Source: Alteromonas sp. 1_MG-2023
Lineage (GTDB): Bacteria > Pseudomonadota > Gammaproteobacteria > Enterobacterales > Alteromonadaceae
DNA length: 64,000 nt
NCBI RefSeq assembly: GCF_030547075.1
Contig: NZ_JAUOQH010000005.1
Location: 62,001-126,000 of the forward strand
Direction of reading: 5' to 3'
Shown: one piece after another, positions 41,900 through 51,636 of the stretch
How positions within the stretch are numbered: position 1 is the stretch's first letter
How the letters are laid out: each line of letters begins with the position of its first letter
Translations under genes and position numbers: made by a program
Notes under the pieces: generated by a model
Told to the model about the DNA's origin: nothing
What the model saw: only the letters and a program-made list of their open reading frames with translations
Databases searched by the model: none

Positions 41900-43378
41900 C
41901 TAACCGATGATGGCTTTCATGTCAGTCATGTAGCCACGCAGGGTCTTACCTACTTGCTCAACACCGTGAGTGCGAATAGCTTCGTTAATATCAACAAGGC
42001 GCTTGTTTTCAACCTGATTAGAGGTTTCTGACAATCCCTTACCAATAACTGAAGTATCGATAGTAGGCATAAATTTCTCACGCAAAATTGGAATTGCTGC
42101 ATTCGCAAACAAGTAGTTTCCATATTCTGCTGTGTCTGAAATTACCACGTTCATTTCATACAAACGCTTACGAGCGATGGTATTAGAGATAAGTGGTGTT
42201 TCATGCAGTGATTCGTAGTACGCAGACTCAGGTAAGATACCCGCTTCAACCATTACGTCGAAGGCCACTTCTACACCGCACTTGATCATGGCAACTAATA
42301 GGATGCCGTGGTCAAAGAATTCTTGCTCGCTGATTTCGCCTTCATAGACGGGTGCATTTTCAAAACCAGTTTCACCGGTTTCTTCACGCCATCTAAGTAG
42401 GTTAGCATCGCCATTTGCCCAATCTTCCATCATAGTGCGAGAGAACTCACCGCTGATGATGTCGTCTTGATGCTTTTCAAACAATGGACGAAGCATGTCA
42501 GTTAATTGCTCTGACAAATCGTATGCTTTTACTTTAGCTGGGTTTGATAAGCGGTCCATCATATTGGTCACGCCACCAATCTTAAGTGCTTCAGTTACTG
42601 CTTCTAGGCCGAACTGAATAAGTGCACCAGCATAAGCTGCGTCAATACCGTCAGCTGTCATTTTCTCAAAGGCAAGTACTGCTGCAACTTGTTGCATACC
42701 ACATAAGATGGTTTGCTCGCCCATAAGGTCAGATTTAACTTCAGCTACAAACGAAGACTCAAGTACACCTGCACGATCGCCACCTGTAGCACTCGCTAAT
42801 GCTTTAGCGGTATCCCAACCCTTGTTTTCAGGGTCGTTCTCAGGGTGAACAGCAATCAGTGTTGGTACACCGAAACCACGCTTATATTCTTCACGTACTT
42901 CTGTACCTGGGCACTTAGGTGCACACATAACCACCGTAATATCGCTACGGATTTGCTGGCCTTCTTCAACAATGTTGAAGCCGTGTGAGTATCCAAGTGT
43001 TGCGCCTTTTTGCATTAACGGCATAACCGCTTCTACAACGCTAGCGTGCTGCTTATCAGGCGTTAGGTTATAAACTAAATCAGCACCAGGAATAAGTTCC
43101 TGATAAGTGCCAACAGTAAAACCGTTGCTAGTAGCACGTTTGAAAGAGTCACGTTGCTCTTCAATGGCTGCTTGACGCAGCGCATAAGAAACATCTAACC
43201 CAGAGTCACGCATGTTCAAGCCTTGGTTAAGACCTTGAGCACCGCAGCCTACAATGACAATCTTCTTGCCTTTTAAAAACTGACAACCGTCAGCGAATTC
43301 TTCGCGTGCCATGAAGCGGCAGCGGCCAAGCTGATCTAGCTGCTGGCGTAGCGATAGGGTATTGAAATAATTAGCCAT
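41900..43378 (-). CDS. ilvC: Ketol-acid reductoisomerase (class II)
   Basis: 492 residues, the long class II form found in enterobacteria. The start ATG 43378 gives [14 protein letters not shown], nearly identical to E. coli Ilv[21 protein letters not shown] is the NADPH-binding loop. It isomerises and reduces acetolactate and acetohydroxybutyrate for valine, leucine and isoleucine. Divergent from ilvY, which in E. coli activates it in response to its own substrates. Confidence 0.97.
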   Translation of the reverse strand: MANYFNTLSLRQQLDQLGRCRFMAREEFADGCQFLKGKKIVIVGCGAQGLNQGLNMRDSGLDVSYALRQAAIEEQRDSFKRATSNGFTVGTYQELIPGADLVYNLTPDKQHASVVEAVMPLMQKGATLGYSHGFNIVEEGQQIRSDITVVMCAPKCPGTEVREEYKRGFGVPTLIAVHPENDPENKGWDTAKALASATGGDRAGVLESSFVAEVKSDLMGEQTILCGMQQVAAVLAFEKMTADGIDAAYAGALIQFGLEAVTEALKIGGVTNMMDRLSNPAKVKAYDLSEQLTDMLRPLFEKHQDDIISGEFSRTMMEDWANGDANLLRWREETGETGFENAPVYEGEISEQEFFDHGILLVAMIKCGVEVAFDVMVEAGILPESAYYESLHETPLISNTIARKRLYEMNVVISDTAEYGNYLFANAAIPILREKFMPTIDTSVIGKGLSETSNQVENKRLVDINEAIRTHGVEQVGKTLRGYMTDMKAIIG

Positions 43379-43500
43379 AAAAATTCCGAACAACATTCAT
43401 TTTCGTCATTATCAACAACCAACCGTGGCGTTGACGACCTCGTCTATGACGACTTGGAACGGAGATTAAGGGATTTCTTTTGTTTTGGAAAATGATATAT

Positions 43501-43519
43501 TTGCAAGATAATATTGCAA
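43501..43519. promoter_or_regulatory. Probable IlvY operator
   Basis: TTGCAA occurs at 43501-43506 and 43514-43519 in the ilvC-ilvY spacer. From memory, IlvY sites in E. coli carry TTGCAA-type half-sites; here the sequence lies just before the ilvY start, compatible with autorepression. Confidence 0.5.
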
Positions 43520-43532
43520 TAAGTGAAACACT

Positions 43533-44399
43533 ATGGATTTTCGTAGCCTTCAACTGTTTACACATTTAGCCACCAGCTTGCATTTTGGTGATACAGCGCA
43601 AGCTATGTATGTATCGCCTTCTACGCTAAGCCGTGTAATACAAAGGCTTGAAGACGAATTGGGGTGCACCCTATTTAAGCGCGATAACCGTAAAGTGGCG
43701 CTCACCCATAGTGGTCATAAACTCCTTTCGTTCTCTACCCAGTCTTTAAAAGACTGGCAACAGCTTAAAATTGATTTACGAGAAGACAGTAACTCATTGC
43801 AAGGTGAGATAAGTTTATTTTGCTCTGTAACGGCCAGTCAAAGCCATTTACCTGCCATATTACGTCAGTTTAGGGCGCAGCATCCTGGAGTAGATATTCG
43901 CTTAATTACCGGTGACCCCGCATTAGCCATAGATAAGGTAAAGCAAAAAGAGTGCGACCTATCGATAGCGATTTATACGCCGGACTTACCTACAGACTTA
44001 CATTTCTCCCCTTTGGATAACGTGCCTTTGGTACTCATTGCGCCCCGAGACTGGCGATTAACCCAATTGACTCAGGTAGACTGGACCAAACATCAGGTGA
44101 TCATGCCAGAACATGGGCCAACCAGACGCATCGCTTACCACTGGTTTGCAGAGCATGGTATCAGGCCCAATGTGTACGCTTCAGTAGGCGGTAATGAAGC
44201 TATTGTAAGCATGGTGGCGTTGGAGTGTGGCGTAGGGTTCGTACCTAAAGTGGTGCTTGACCATTCCAGTATGGCAAGCCTAGTCACCCAGATACCGGTA
44301 GATGATATTGAGCCATACGGACTAGGCTTATGTTGCTTGCAGGACAAGCAAAACGAACCCCTTATTAACGCGTTTTTGCAGTTAGAACTGGCTCCTTAA
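43533..44399 (+). CDS. ilvY: LysR-family activator of ilvC
   Basis: 288 residues. The winged helix-turn-helix at 1-60 (MDFRSLQLFTHLATSLHFGDTAQ, STLSRVIQRLEDELG) is IlvY-like, and the effector domain follows. Divergence from ilvC with a 154-bp shared regulatory region is the conserved arrangement. It should activate ilvC when acetolactate or acetohydroxybutyrate build up, and repress itself. Confidence 0.92.
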   Translation: MDFRSLQLFTHLATSLHFGDTAQAMYVSPSTLSRVIQRLEDELGCTLFKRDNRKVALTHSGHKLLSFSTQSLKDWQQLKIDLREDSNSLQGEISLFCSVTASQSHLPAILRQFRAQHPGVDIRLITGDPALAIDKVKQKECDLSIAIYTPDLPTDLHFSPLDNVPLVLIAPRDWRLTQLTQVDWTKHQVIMPEHGPTRRIAYHWFAEHGIRPNVYASVGGNEAIVSMVALECGVGFVPKVVLDHSSMASLVTQIPVDDIEPYGLGLCCLQDKQNEPLINAFLQLELAP

Positions 44400-44414
44400 C
44401 CGTTGGTTATAAAG

Positions 44415-45929
44415 CTATTGGCTACTGAGCTGTTTAATTAAGGTATCTAGTGCCCTGTAACCTAGCGCTTCTGCTAAATGAGCACGGGTGACGGTAGGCG
44501 TTTCAGATAAATCCGCCAATGTCCTTGCTACTTTAAGGGTGCGGTGGAATACCCGCATCGACAAATTCAATTGCTTAGCCGCCGCTTGTAAAAAGCGTAA
44601 ATCGGTATCGGTTAGTTGGCATAAATCAGCAAGCTCACCTGCATTTAACTGTGCATTGGGCTTACCCTGTCGAAGAAGCTGCACCTCCCTTGCCCTTAAT
44701 ACCCTATCCCTAGCCTCTAACATGGAATCAGAGGCAGAGTTTACCGGTGGCGATAAATCGTAACTAGCCAGCCTTGGTACTTCTACTTGTATGTCTATTC
44801 TGTCCAATAAAGGGCCAGATAACCGATTTAAATAACTTAACTGTTGTTGTGGGGTTAACCTGTTATCGTCTATATCGCCGGTGGGGCTTGGGTTCATTGC
44901 TGCAATTAACTGGAAATTAGCGGGGTATGTGGCGCTCGCCATAGCTCGCGATATATGCACATCCCCCGTTTCTAAAGGCTCTCTAAGTACATCTAATGCA
45001 CGGCGGCCAAATTCAGGTAACTCATCTAAAAATAATACGCCATTATGGGCTAACGAAATTTCGCCAGGTACAGGCTGCGAGCCGCCTCCGGTAAGGGCAA
45101 TTGCCGAGCTCGTATGGTGTGGGCTGCGCATATGGCGCTTTAAAAACCGCTCCACATTCAAGTTTTCCCCTTTAACTGAATGGATGGAGGCGACTTCCAG
45201 CGCCTCCTGTTCAGTCATGGGGGGTAATAGTGCAAGCAACCTACTGGCCAGTAAGCTTTTGCCTGTACCTTGTGGGCCTACCATTAGCAGGTTATGGCTA
45301 CCTGCTGCGGCAATGGTTAATGCACGTTTGGCTTGGGTTTGGCCAATAATATCATCCCAACCCATACTGCTAGATGAAGAGGCGCAAGGGCTAAAGGGCT
45401 GGCCCTTATTGAGTTTCTTATTATTTGCTAAGTGCTCGTAAACAGATAGAAGATCAAAGGCTGGGTAGCGCGTAGCGTAAGAGACCAACGAGGCTTCAAC
45501 ATCGTTAACTCCCGGAAAAACCAATGGTGTGTCATCGTCGGCGGCAGCAATTAAAACAGGAACAAGCCCACTCACAGGCTTAATTTCACCGTTCAAGCCA
45601 AGTTCGCCCACAAAGGCAATATTAAGCACACTGGTATCGGGAAGATAACCAGACGCTACCAAAATACCTACCGCAATGGGTAAGTCGAAGCGACCGCCGT
45701 ATTTAGGAATATCAGCAGGGGCCAAATTAACGGTAATGCGTTTTGCGGGGAAATCGAAACCGCTATTAATGAGCGCACTGCGCACTCGTTCCCTAGCTTC
45801 TTTTACACTGGTTTCCGCCATGCCCACCAACTGAAATGCGGGTAAGCCATTAGCCAAGTGAATTTCTACCGATACCTCGGGGGCTGCTACGCCTTGCCCC
45901 GCAAAGGTTTTAACTACTGCCATGCTCAT
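44415..45929 (-). CDS. comM: YifB/ComM Mg-chelatase-like AAA+ ATPase
   Basis: 504 residues. N-terminal Lon-protease-like domain (GLPAFQLVGMAETSVKEARERVRSAL in parts), AAA+ domain with Walker A GPQGTGKS and Walker B VLFLDELPEF, and a C-terminal chelatase-like region (LNRLSGPLLDRIDI). ComM is a hexameric helicase that widens recombination tracts during natural transformation. In E. coli the homologue yifB lies beside the ilv cluster too, so synteny supports the call. Confidence 0.93.
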   Translation of the reverse strand: MSMAVVKTFAGQGVAAPEVSVEIHLANGLPAFQLVGMAETSVKEARERVRSALINSGFDFPAKRITVNLAPADIPKYGGRFDLPIAVGILVASGYLPDTSVLNIAFVGELGLNGEIKPVSGLVPVLIAAADDDTPLVFPGVNDVEASLVSYATRYPAFDLLSVYEHLANNKKLNKGQPFSPCASSSSSMGWDDIIGQTQAKRALTIAAAGSHNLLMVGPQGTGKSLLASRLLALLPPMTEQEALEVASIHSVKGENLNVERFLKRHMRSPHHTSSAIALTGGGSQPVPGEISLAHNGVLFLDELPEFGRRALDVLREPLETGDVHISRAMASATYPANFQLIAAMNPSPTGDIDDNRLTPQQQLSYLNRLSGPLLDRIDIQVEVPRLASYDLSPPVNSASDSMLEARDRVLRAREVQLLRQGKPNAQLNAGELADLCQLTDTDLRFLQAAAKQLNLSMRVFHRTLKVARTLADLSETPTVTRAHLAEALGYRALDTLIKQLSSQ

Positions 45930-46019
45930 ACTTTGTTGCTCTTGAAGGAAGTACCTTAAAGGGAATACTTTAAGTGAGCATGGTAAAAGCTGAAACTGTA
46001 CTTAGGGCAAGAAGAAGGA

Positions 46020-46634
46020 CTAATTTTCGTTGTAAAAGACCGGCATTTCCCAGTGCCAGCGCAAGGCGCCCAGTCGCATTAATACCGTGGTGGCAAGCGC
46101 AACTGCACCGCACCATTGAGCCTCCAAGCCCAAGTACATAGCTAGCCCGTAGGCCATCCCGCCAGCAATACAGGTCGTCGCATAGAGTTCTCCGCCTAAT
46201 ACTAATGGCACTTCTCTGCATATTACGTCACGTAATAGACCACCAAACACCCCTGTAATGGTGCCCATGGCAATGGCGACGGCGATGCCAGTGTCATTGG
46301 CTAAGGCTTTTTCAATACCCACTACATTAAATAGCGCTAATCCAAAGGCGTCAGCAATAAGCAAATAGTGATAAGGGAAGCGCGGACTAACTCGTAACCA
46401 AATGATAGGAATAAAGGCAGCAATCAGCGTGGTGTAAAGGTAATCGTTATCTGCAATCCAGAATACGGGCACATCTAGCATCATGTCTCGCAATGTTCCG
46501 CCACCAATGGCGGTGGCACTTGCCAATACAATAACGCCAAACCCGTCCATCCGTTTTTGATAGGCCATTAGGGTGCCAGAAATAGCACACACGGCTACCC
46601 CTGCTAAATTTAACCAGTGGAACCAGTCTATCAT
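46020..46634 (-). CDS. Trimeric intracellular cation-type channel (UPF0126, YadS-like)
   Basis: 204 residues, seven transmembrane helices in two repeated halves, each carrying the glycine-rich motif (ATAIGGGTLRDMMLD near 41-55 and ITGVFGGLLRDVICRE near 125-140). Family: prokaryotic TRIC channels, potassium or other cation passage. It separates comM from ilvE and shares the minus strand with comM; no functional link to branched-chain amino acids is evident. Confidence 0.88.
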   Translation of the reverse strand: MIDWFHWLNLAGVAVCAISGTLMAYQKRMDGFGVIVLASATAIGGGTLRDMMLDVPVFWIADNDYLYTTLIAAFIPIIWLRVSPRFPYHYLLIADAFGLALFNVVGIEKALANDTGIAVAIAMGTITGVFGGLLRDVICREVPLVLGGELYATTCIAGGMAYGLAMYLGLEAQWCGAVALATTVLMRLGALRWHWEMPVFYNEN

Positions 46635-47080
46635 TTTATTGCGATACCTTTATTTATCTTGTGAAATACGCTTTTGAGCCGCAAAATACTTGATTTTGGC
46701 TGTGGTTTCATGTTATTTCTTTGCCCAATTAAGCATGTAACGGCCAATTCATGTTTAATCGGGGTAAATAAGCCATAGCCCTATCGTACAACCATTCATT
46801 TTAGCATTCATCCATGGAATTGGGTGTTGCTCGTCAATTAAATCTGTAAATTCAATAGCATAAGCTTATTGTTTTTATCTGATGTCCTTTGTTTTTACGA
46901 CAAACGACAGTGTTTCAATGTCAGTGATTAAGCACAGATGCGTAAATTTATGTGTCCGCGCGTCGCGTATTGCATCCCATGTATTGGGCGCTCGCGCACT
47001 GTCATGTATCATTCGTCTCGGTATTAATATTTCCGCAAAACGCGGTTCGGGCTTTACGCTCAATTTTTGAAGGATTACTC
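46635..47080. other. Spacer upstream of ilvE, no leader peptide seen
   Basis: 446 bp without a supported gene. I looked for a leader rich in Ile/Val/Leu codons and a terminator/antiterminator pair, as before ilvGMEDA in E. coli, and saw neither. GAAGGA gives the ilvE ribosome site. Confidence 0.5.
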
Positions 47081-48013
47081 ATGGCTAAGCAACCTGCCGA
47101 ACATATTTGGTTTAATGGCGAATTGAAACATTGGAAAGACGCGACTGTTCACGTAATGACGCATGCTATTCATTATGGCTCGTCTGTATTTGAAGGTGTA
47201 CGTGCATATAACACGCCGGATCAAGGCACTTGTGTTTTTCGTTTGAACGACCATAACCGTCGTTTGTTCGATTCAGCTAAAATCTATCGTATGACCATTC
47301 CATACACGTTAGATCAAATTAACCAAGCTACCCTTGATATCATTCGTGAGAACAAATTGAAATCAGCGTACATTCGCCCTATCGCGTTTTACGGTGATAT
47401 TGGCATGGGACTTCAAGTGCCTTTCGGTACAGAAGCTGAAGTTGCTATTGCTGCATTTGAATGGGGCGCTTACTTAGGTGAAGAAGCCCTTAAAAATGGT
47501 GTAGATGCGGGTATTTCTTCTTGGAATCGCTTAGCTGCTAACACCATGCCTACTGGTGCTAAAGCCGGTGGTAACTACTTATCTTCACAGCTTATCTCGA
47601 TGGAAGCCCGTCGTCATGGCTACGGTGAAGGTATTGCCCTTGATACTAATGGTTTTATTAGTGAAGGCGCTGGCGAAAACATTTTCGTTATACGTGACGG
47701 CATTGTGGTTACTACACCAAAAACCGCGGCTATTCTTCCAGGTATTACTCGCGATACGTGTATCACGCTATTACGTGACAAAGGCTACGAAGTTCGCGAA
47801 GAGAATATTCCTCGTGAAGCCATGTACTTAGCGGATGAAGTTTTCATGTGCGGTACAGCGGCAGAAGTGACGCCAGTACGCAGTGTAGATGGTATTGAAG
47901 TAGGTGCGGGCGGCCGTGGCCCAATCACCAAAGAAGTTCAAGATATGTTCTTCGGTCTTTTCAACGGTACTACTGAAGACAAGTGGAACTGGTTAACACC
48001 GGTTTACAAGTAA
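47081..48013 (+). CDS. ilvE: Branched-chain amino-acid aminotransferase
   Basis: 310 residues; the fold-type IV PLP enzyme. HYGSSVFEGVRAY near the start, PLP-lysine motif GAKAGGNYLSSQ and the C-terminal FMCGTAAEVTPVRSVDG match E. coli IlvE closely. It makes valine, leucine and isoleucine from their oxoacids. ATG 47081 is chosen from GAAGGA just upstream and the conserved N-terminus; a longer in-frame start is rejected. ilvD begins 34 bp later. Confidence 0.96.
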   Translation: MAKQPAEHIWFNGELKHWKDATVHVMTHAIHYGSSVFEGVRAYNTPDQGTCVFRLNDHNRRLFDSAKIYRMTIPYTLDQINQATLDIIRENKLKSAYIRPIAFYGDIGMGLQVPFGTEAEVAIAAFEWGAYLGEEALKNGVDAGISSWNRLAANTMPTGAKAGGNYLSSQLISMEARRHGYGEGIALDTNGFISEGAGENIFVIRDGIVVTTPKTAAILPGITRDTCITLLRDKGYEVREENIPREAMYLADEVFMCGTAAEVTPVRSVDGIEVGAGGRGPITKEVQDMFFGLFNGTTEDKWNWLTPVYK

Positions 48014-48047
48014 TTAATTTAGCTATTTATTAAACGGGAAGGATTTT

Positions 48048-49898
48048 ATGCCCAAGTTACGATCTGCAACGACTACGCAAGGTAGAAATATGGCCGGCGC
48101 ACGCGCTTTATGGCGTGCAACGGGAATGAAGGATTCTGATTTCGGTAAACCTATTATTGCTATTGCTAACTCTTTCACGCAGTTTGTGCCGGGGCATGTG
48201 CATCTAAAAGACATGGGTCAATTAGTCGCACGAAGCGTTGAAGCCGCTGGTGGCGTAGCAAAAGAATTTAATACTATCGCGGTAGATGATGGTATTGCTA
48301 TGGGCCATAGCGGAATGCTTTACAGCTTGCCTTCCCGTGAAATTATTGCTGATGCAGTAGAATACATGGTGAACGCGCACTGCGCCGACGCCATTGTATG
48401 TATTTCTAACTGCGACAAAATCACTCCAGGAATGTTAATGGCGTCATTGCGCTTAAACGTACCTGTAGTGTTTGTATCAGGCGGTCCGATGGAAGCGGGT
48501 AAAACCAAGCTTTCTGACCAAATCATCAAACTCGACTTAGTCGATGCCATGGTAGCCGCTGCTGACGATAAAGTCAGTGATTCTGATACCGACGAAATTG
48601 AACGTTCTGCATGCCCTACCTGTGGTTCATGCTCAGGTATGTTTACTGCAAACTCAATGAACTGCTTAACCGAAGCGCTAGGTTTATCGCTTCCGGGTAA
48701 CGGTTCAATGCTAGCGACCCACGCAGACCGTGAAGGTTTGTTCAAAAAAGCGGGTTCGCAAATTGTAGAGCTGTGTAAACGTTACTATGGCGACGATGAC
48801 GAAAGCGTGTTGCCACGTAACATTGCTAACTTCAATGCCTTTGAAAACGCCATGAGCTTAGATATCGCCATGGGCGGTTCAACTAATACGATTTTACATT
48901 TGTTAGCAGCAGCAATGGAAGGTGAAATACCCTTCACTATGAACGACATCGATAGACTGTCACGTAAGGTTCCGCACTTATGTAAAGTGGCACCGTCTAC
49001 CCCGAAATACCATATGGAAGATGTGCACCGCGCTGGTGGCGTATTGGGTATTTTGAATGAATTAAATAAAGGTGGCTTACTGCATGGTGATGCAAACCAT
49101 GTGTTAGGTAAGTCGCTTACAGAAGTAATTGCCGATTGGGATATCACTAACCCAGAGAATACCGATGCAATTAAATTTTTCCGCGCAGGCCCTGCTGGTA
49201 TTCGTACGACCCAAGCGTTCAGCCAAAGCTGTCGTTGGGATGAAGCAGATGCAGATCGCGAAGACGGTTGTATTCGCTCGGTTGAAAACGCCTTTAGCCA
49301 AGAAGGCGGCCTAGCTGTGTTATACGGTAATGTGGCAGAAGATGGCTGTATTGTTAAAACCGCTGGTGTTGATGACTCAATTTTGAAGTTCACCGGTACT
49401 GCACGTATTTATGAAAGCCAAGATGATGCCGTAGCCGGTATTTTGGCTGACGATGTGAAAGCAGGCGATGTGGTATTCATTCGTTACGAAGGCCCACGCG
49501 GCGGACCGGGTATGCAAGAAATGCTATATCCCACGTCATACTTGAAGTCGAAAGGCTTAGGTAAATCGTGCGCACTCGTTACCGATGGCCGTTTCTCGGG
49601 CGGTACTAGTGGCCTGTCGATTGGTCACTGCTCACCAGAAGCTGCCAGTGGCGGTGGTATTGGTTTAGTTGAGCACGGCGATAAGATTGAAATTGATATT
49701 CCAAATCGTAGCATCAACATCGCTATTAGCGATGAGGAGCTTGCAGAGCGCCGCGCGAAAATGGAAGCCAGCGATAAGCCTTGGCGCCCTAAAGATCGCG
49801 TTCGTGAAGTATCAACATCATTGAAAACCTTTGCTGCATTGGCCACCAGTGCGGATAAAGGTGCAGTACGTGATGTATCGAAACTGGAAAATCTATGA
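48048..49898 (+). CDS. ilvD: Dihydroxyacid dehydratase
   Basis: 616 residues, same length as E. coli IlvD. The iron-sulfur ligands lie in [11 protein letters not shown] and [18 protein letters not shown]. It removes water from dihydroxyacids, third common step of the branched-chain route. Preceded by AAGGAT. The stop overlaps the ilvA start by 4 bp (ATGA), so the two are coupled. Confidence 0.97.
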   Translation: MPKLRSATTTQGRNMAGARALWRATGMKDSDFGKPIIAIANSFTQFVPGHVHLKDMGQLVARSVEAAGGVAKEFNTIAVDDGIAMGHSGMLYSLPSREIIADAVEYMVNAHCADAIVCISNCDKITPGMLMASLRLNVPVVFVSGGPMEAGKTKLSDQIIKLDLVDAMVAAADDKVSDSDTDEIERSACPTCGSCSGMFTANSMNCLTEALGLSLPGNGSMLATHADREGLFKKAGSQIVELCKRYYGDDDESVLPRNIANFNAFENAMSLDIAMGGSTNTILHLLAAAMEGEIPFTMNDIDRLSRKVPHLCKVAPSTPKYHMEDVHRAGGVLGILNELNKGGLLHGDANHVLGKSLTEVIADWDITNPENTDAIKFFRAGPAGIRTTQAFSQSCRWDEADADREDGCIRSVENAFSQEGGLAVLYGNVAEDGCIVKTAGVDDSILKFTGTARIYESQDDAVAGILADDVKAGDVVFIRYEGPRGGPGMQEMLYPTSYLKSKGLGKSCALVTDGRFSGGTSGLSIGHCSPEAASGGGIGLVEHGDKIEIDIPNRSINIAISDEELAERRAKMEASDKPWRPKDRVREVSTSLKTFAALATSADKGAVRDVSKLENL

Positions 49899-51436
49899 CC
49901 GTTAGCGATCACGACTATCTAAAGAAAATTCTATTAGCCCCTGTTTACGATGTAGCCGTAAGCAGTGAGCTTTCTTACATGTCGTTGTTGTCTGCCGAAT
50001 TAGGCAATGAAATATTCTTAAAGCGTGAAGATCAGCAGCCGGTAAAGTCATTTAAGTTACGCGGTGCTTATAACCGAATAAGTTCGTTAAGCGAAGCACA
50101 ACTTAATGCCGGCGTTATCGGTGCTTCAGCCGGTAATCACGCACAAGGTTTGGCGTACAGCGCTAGGCGCAAAGGCATTCAGGCAACTATTGTGATGCCT
50201 GAAACGACCCCTGACATCAAAGTTGATGCAGTACGCCGTTTTGGCGGCGACCATGTAAACGTTGTGCTTCATGGCACGAGTTTCGATCAAGCAAGTGGCC
50301 ACGCGAAAGCGCTTTGTGCAGAACATGGTTATACCTTTGTGCCACCCTTCGATGACCCTGATGTAATCGCGGGTCAAGGAACGGTTGCTCGTGAACTGCT
50401 AGAGCAAAACCCTAATCTGGATATTTTGTTTGTTGCGGTAGGCGGTGGCGGTTTAGCGGCCGGTATTGCGGTTTATTTAAAGCAGTTAAAGCCAGAGATT
50501 AAAATTGTTGCTGTGGAATCGGAAGAGTCTGCCTGTTTTGCCTTGGCGCAAAAAGAAGGTGCACCTGCTGCACTTGAAAACGTAGGCATTTTTGCCGATG
50601 GCGTTGCCGTTAAAGTGATGGGGCAAGAAACCTTTAGGCTGTGTAATCGCCTAATTGATGAAACCATGACGGTAAGCAACGACGAAATCTGCGGTGCTAT
50701 TAAAGATATCTTTGATGACACCCGCGTTATTGCTGAGCCTGCTGGGGCCTTGTCTGTAGCTGCTATTCGAAAGTATGCCAAGCAGCACGACCTTACGGGT
50801 AAGAAGCTAGGCGGCATTTTATGCGGCGCGAATATTAACTTCCATACATTGCGTTATGTGTCTGAACGCTGTGAACTGGGCGAGCAAAAAGAAGCCGTAT
50901 TTGCAGTGAAAATACCCGAGCGCAAAGGGGCATTTAAGCAGTTTTGTGAATGTGTTGGCGCAAAAGCGATTACCGAATTTAACTATCGTTATGCTAATGA
51001 CGACGAAGCCCATATTTTCGTTGGGGTTAAATTAAAAGGCGGTCAGCAAGAGTTTCTAAGCCTGCAGAGCGACTTAGAAGATAAAGGCTATCAGTGCTTT
51101 AACTTAACCAATAACGAATTAGCCAAACTACACGTTCGTCATATGGTAGGGGGAAGACCACCGGCCATTCTTAACGAGCAAGTATTCAGTTTTGAATTCC
51201 CAGAGCGCCCTGGCGCATTGCTAACCTTCTTAAACACCCTAGGTGAGACGTGGAACATTACCTTGTTCCATTACCGCAACCACGGTGCGGCAGAAGGCTT
51301 GGTATTAGTTGGGTTTGATATTGCCCCTGAAAGCCGAGACGCTTTCAATGAGCATGTTATTGAACTTGGCTACAAAGTAGATGAAGTAACACAAGATCCT
51401 GCCTATAAGTTCTTCTTGTCACAACCATCTAAGTAA
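49895..51436 (+). CDS. ilvA: Threonine deaminase (biosynthetic, ACT-regulated)
   Basis: 513 residues: PLP domain with lysine K54 in [16 protein letters not shown] and GGGGLAAG, then two C-terminal ACT-like domains (about 330-410 and 425-510) that in the family confer isoleucine inhibition. It turns threonine into 2-oxobutyrate, entry to isoleucine. Last gene of ilvEDA and followed by an inverted repeat and a terminator. Confidence 0.96.
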   Translation: MTVSDHDYLKKILLAPVYDVAVSSELSYMSLLSAELGNEIFLKREDQQPVKSFKLRGAYNRISSLSEAQLNAGVIGASAGNHAQGLAYSARRKGIQATIVMPETTPDIKVDAVRRFGGDHVNVVLHGTSFDQASGHAKALCAEHGYTFVPPFDDPDVIAGQGTVARELLEQNPNLDILFVAVGGGGLAAGIAVYLKQLKPEIKIVAVESEESACFALAQKEGAPAALENVGIFADGVAVKVMGQETFRLCNRLIDETMTVSNDEICGAIKDIFDDTRVIAEPAGALSVAAIRKYAKQHDLTGKKLGGILCGANINFHTLRYVSERCELGEQKEAVFAVKIPERKGAFKQFCECVGAKAITEFNYRYANDDEAHIFVGVKLKGGQQEFLSLQSDLEDKGYQCFNLTNNELAKLHVRHMVGGRPPAILNEQVFSFEFPERPGALLTFLNTLGETWNITLFHYRNHGAAEGLVLVGFDIAPESRDAFNEHVIELGYKVDEVTQDPAYKFFLSQPSK

Positions 51437-51451
51437 AGAGCAAACCGTTTT

Positions 51452-51504
51452 CGCTTTACCTCGCTTCAAGTTAAGCATGGCTTACCTTGGGGCGAGGTAA
51501 AGCG
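51452..51504. repeat. Perfect 13-bp inverted repeat after ilvA
   Basis: CGCTTTACCTCGC (51452-51464) and GCGAGGTAAAGCG (51492-51504) with a 27-nt loop. No T-run follows; the true terminator comes 17 bp later. Confidence 0.75.
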
Positions 51505-51520
51505 TATTCCAAATCAATAA

Positions 51521-51559
51521 AAAAGCCGAAGCGTTGTATTTCAACGTTTCGGCTTTTTT
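51521..51559 (+). terminator. Terminator between ilvA and plsB (bidirectional)
   Basis: AAAAGCCGAAGCGTTG / CAACGTTTCGGCTTTT arms (one G-U pair) around a 5-nt loop, T-runs on both strands. It can end ilvEDA and plsB transcripts. Confidence 0.88.
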
Positions 51560-51636
51560 GTGGCATCGATAAGAGTCTCTTCAGCGTGCAGCGCTGTAAC
51601 TAGTTACTAGCTGCAACCACATTGACAAAGTATAGG

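Noticed and set aside
44881-45441. 186-codon plus-strand frame opposite comM
   Set aside because: Shadow of comM, which carries full Walker motifs in the other strand.
46882-47070. Short frame before ilvE as a leader peptide
   Set aside because: 62 codons with no run of Ile, Val or Leu and no terminator hairpin with T-run before ilvE.
48320-49393. Minus-strand frames of 141 and 202 codons opposite ilvD
   Set aside because: ilvD is certain on the other strand; these frames show no domains and no ribosome site.
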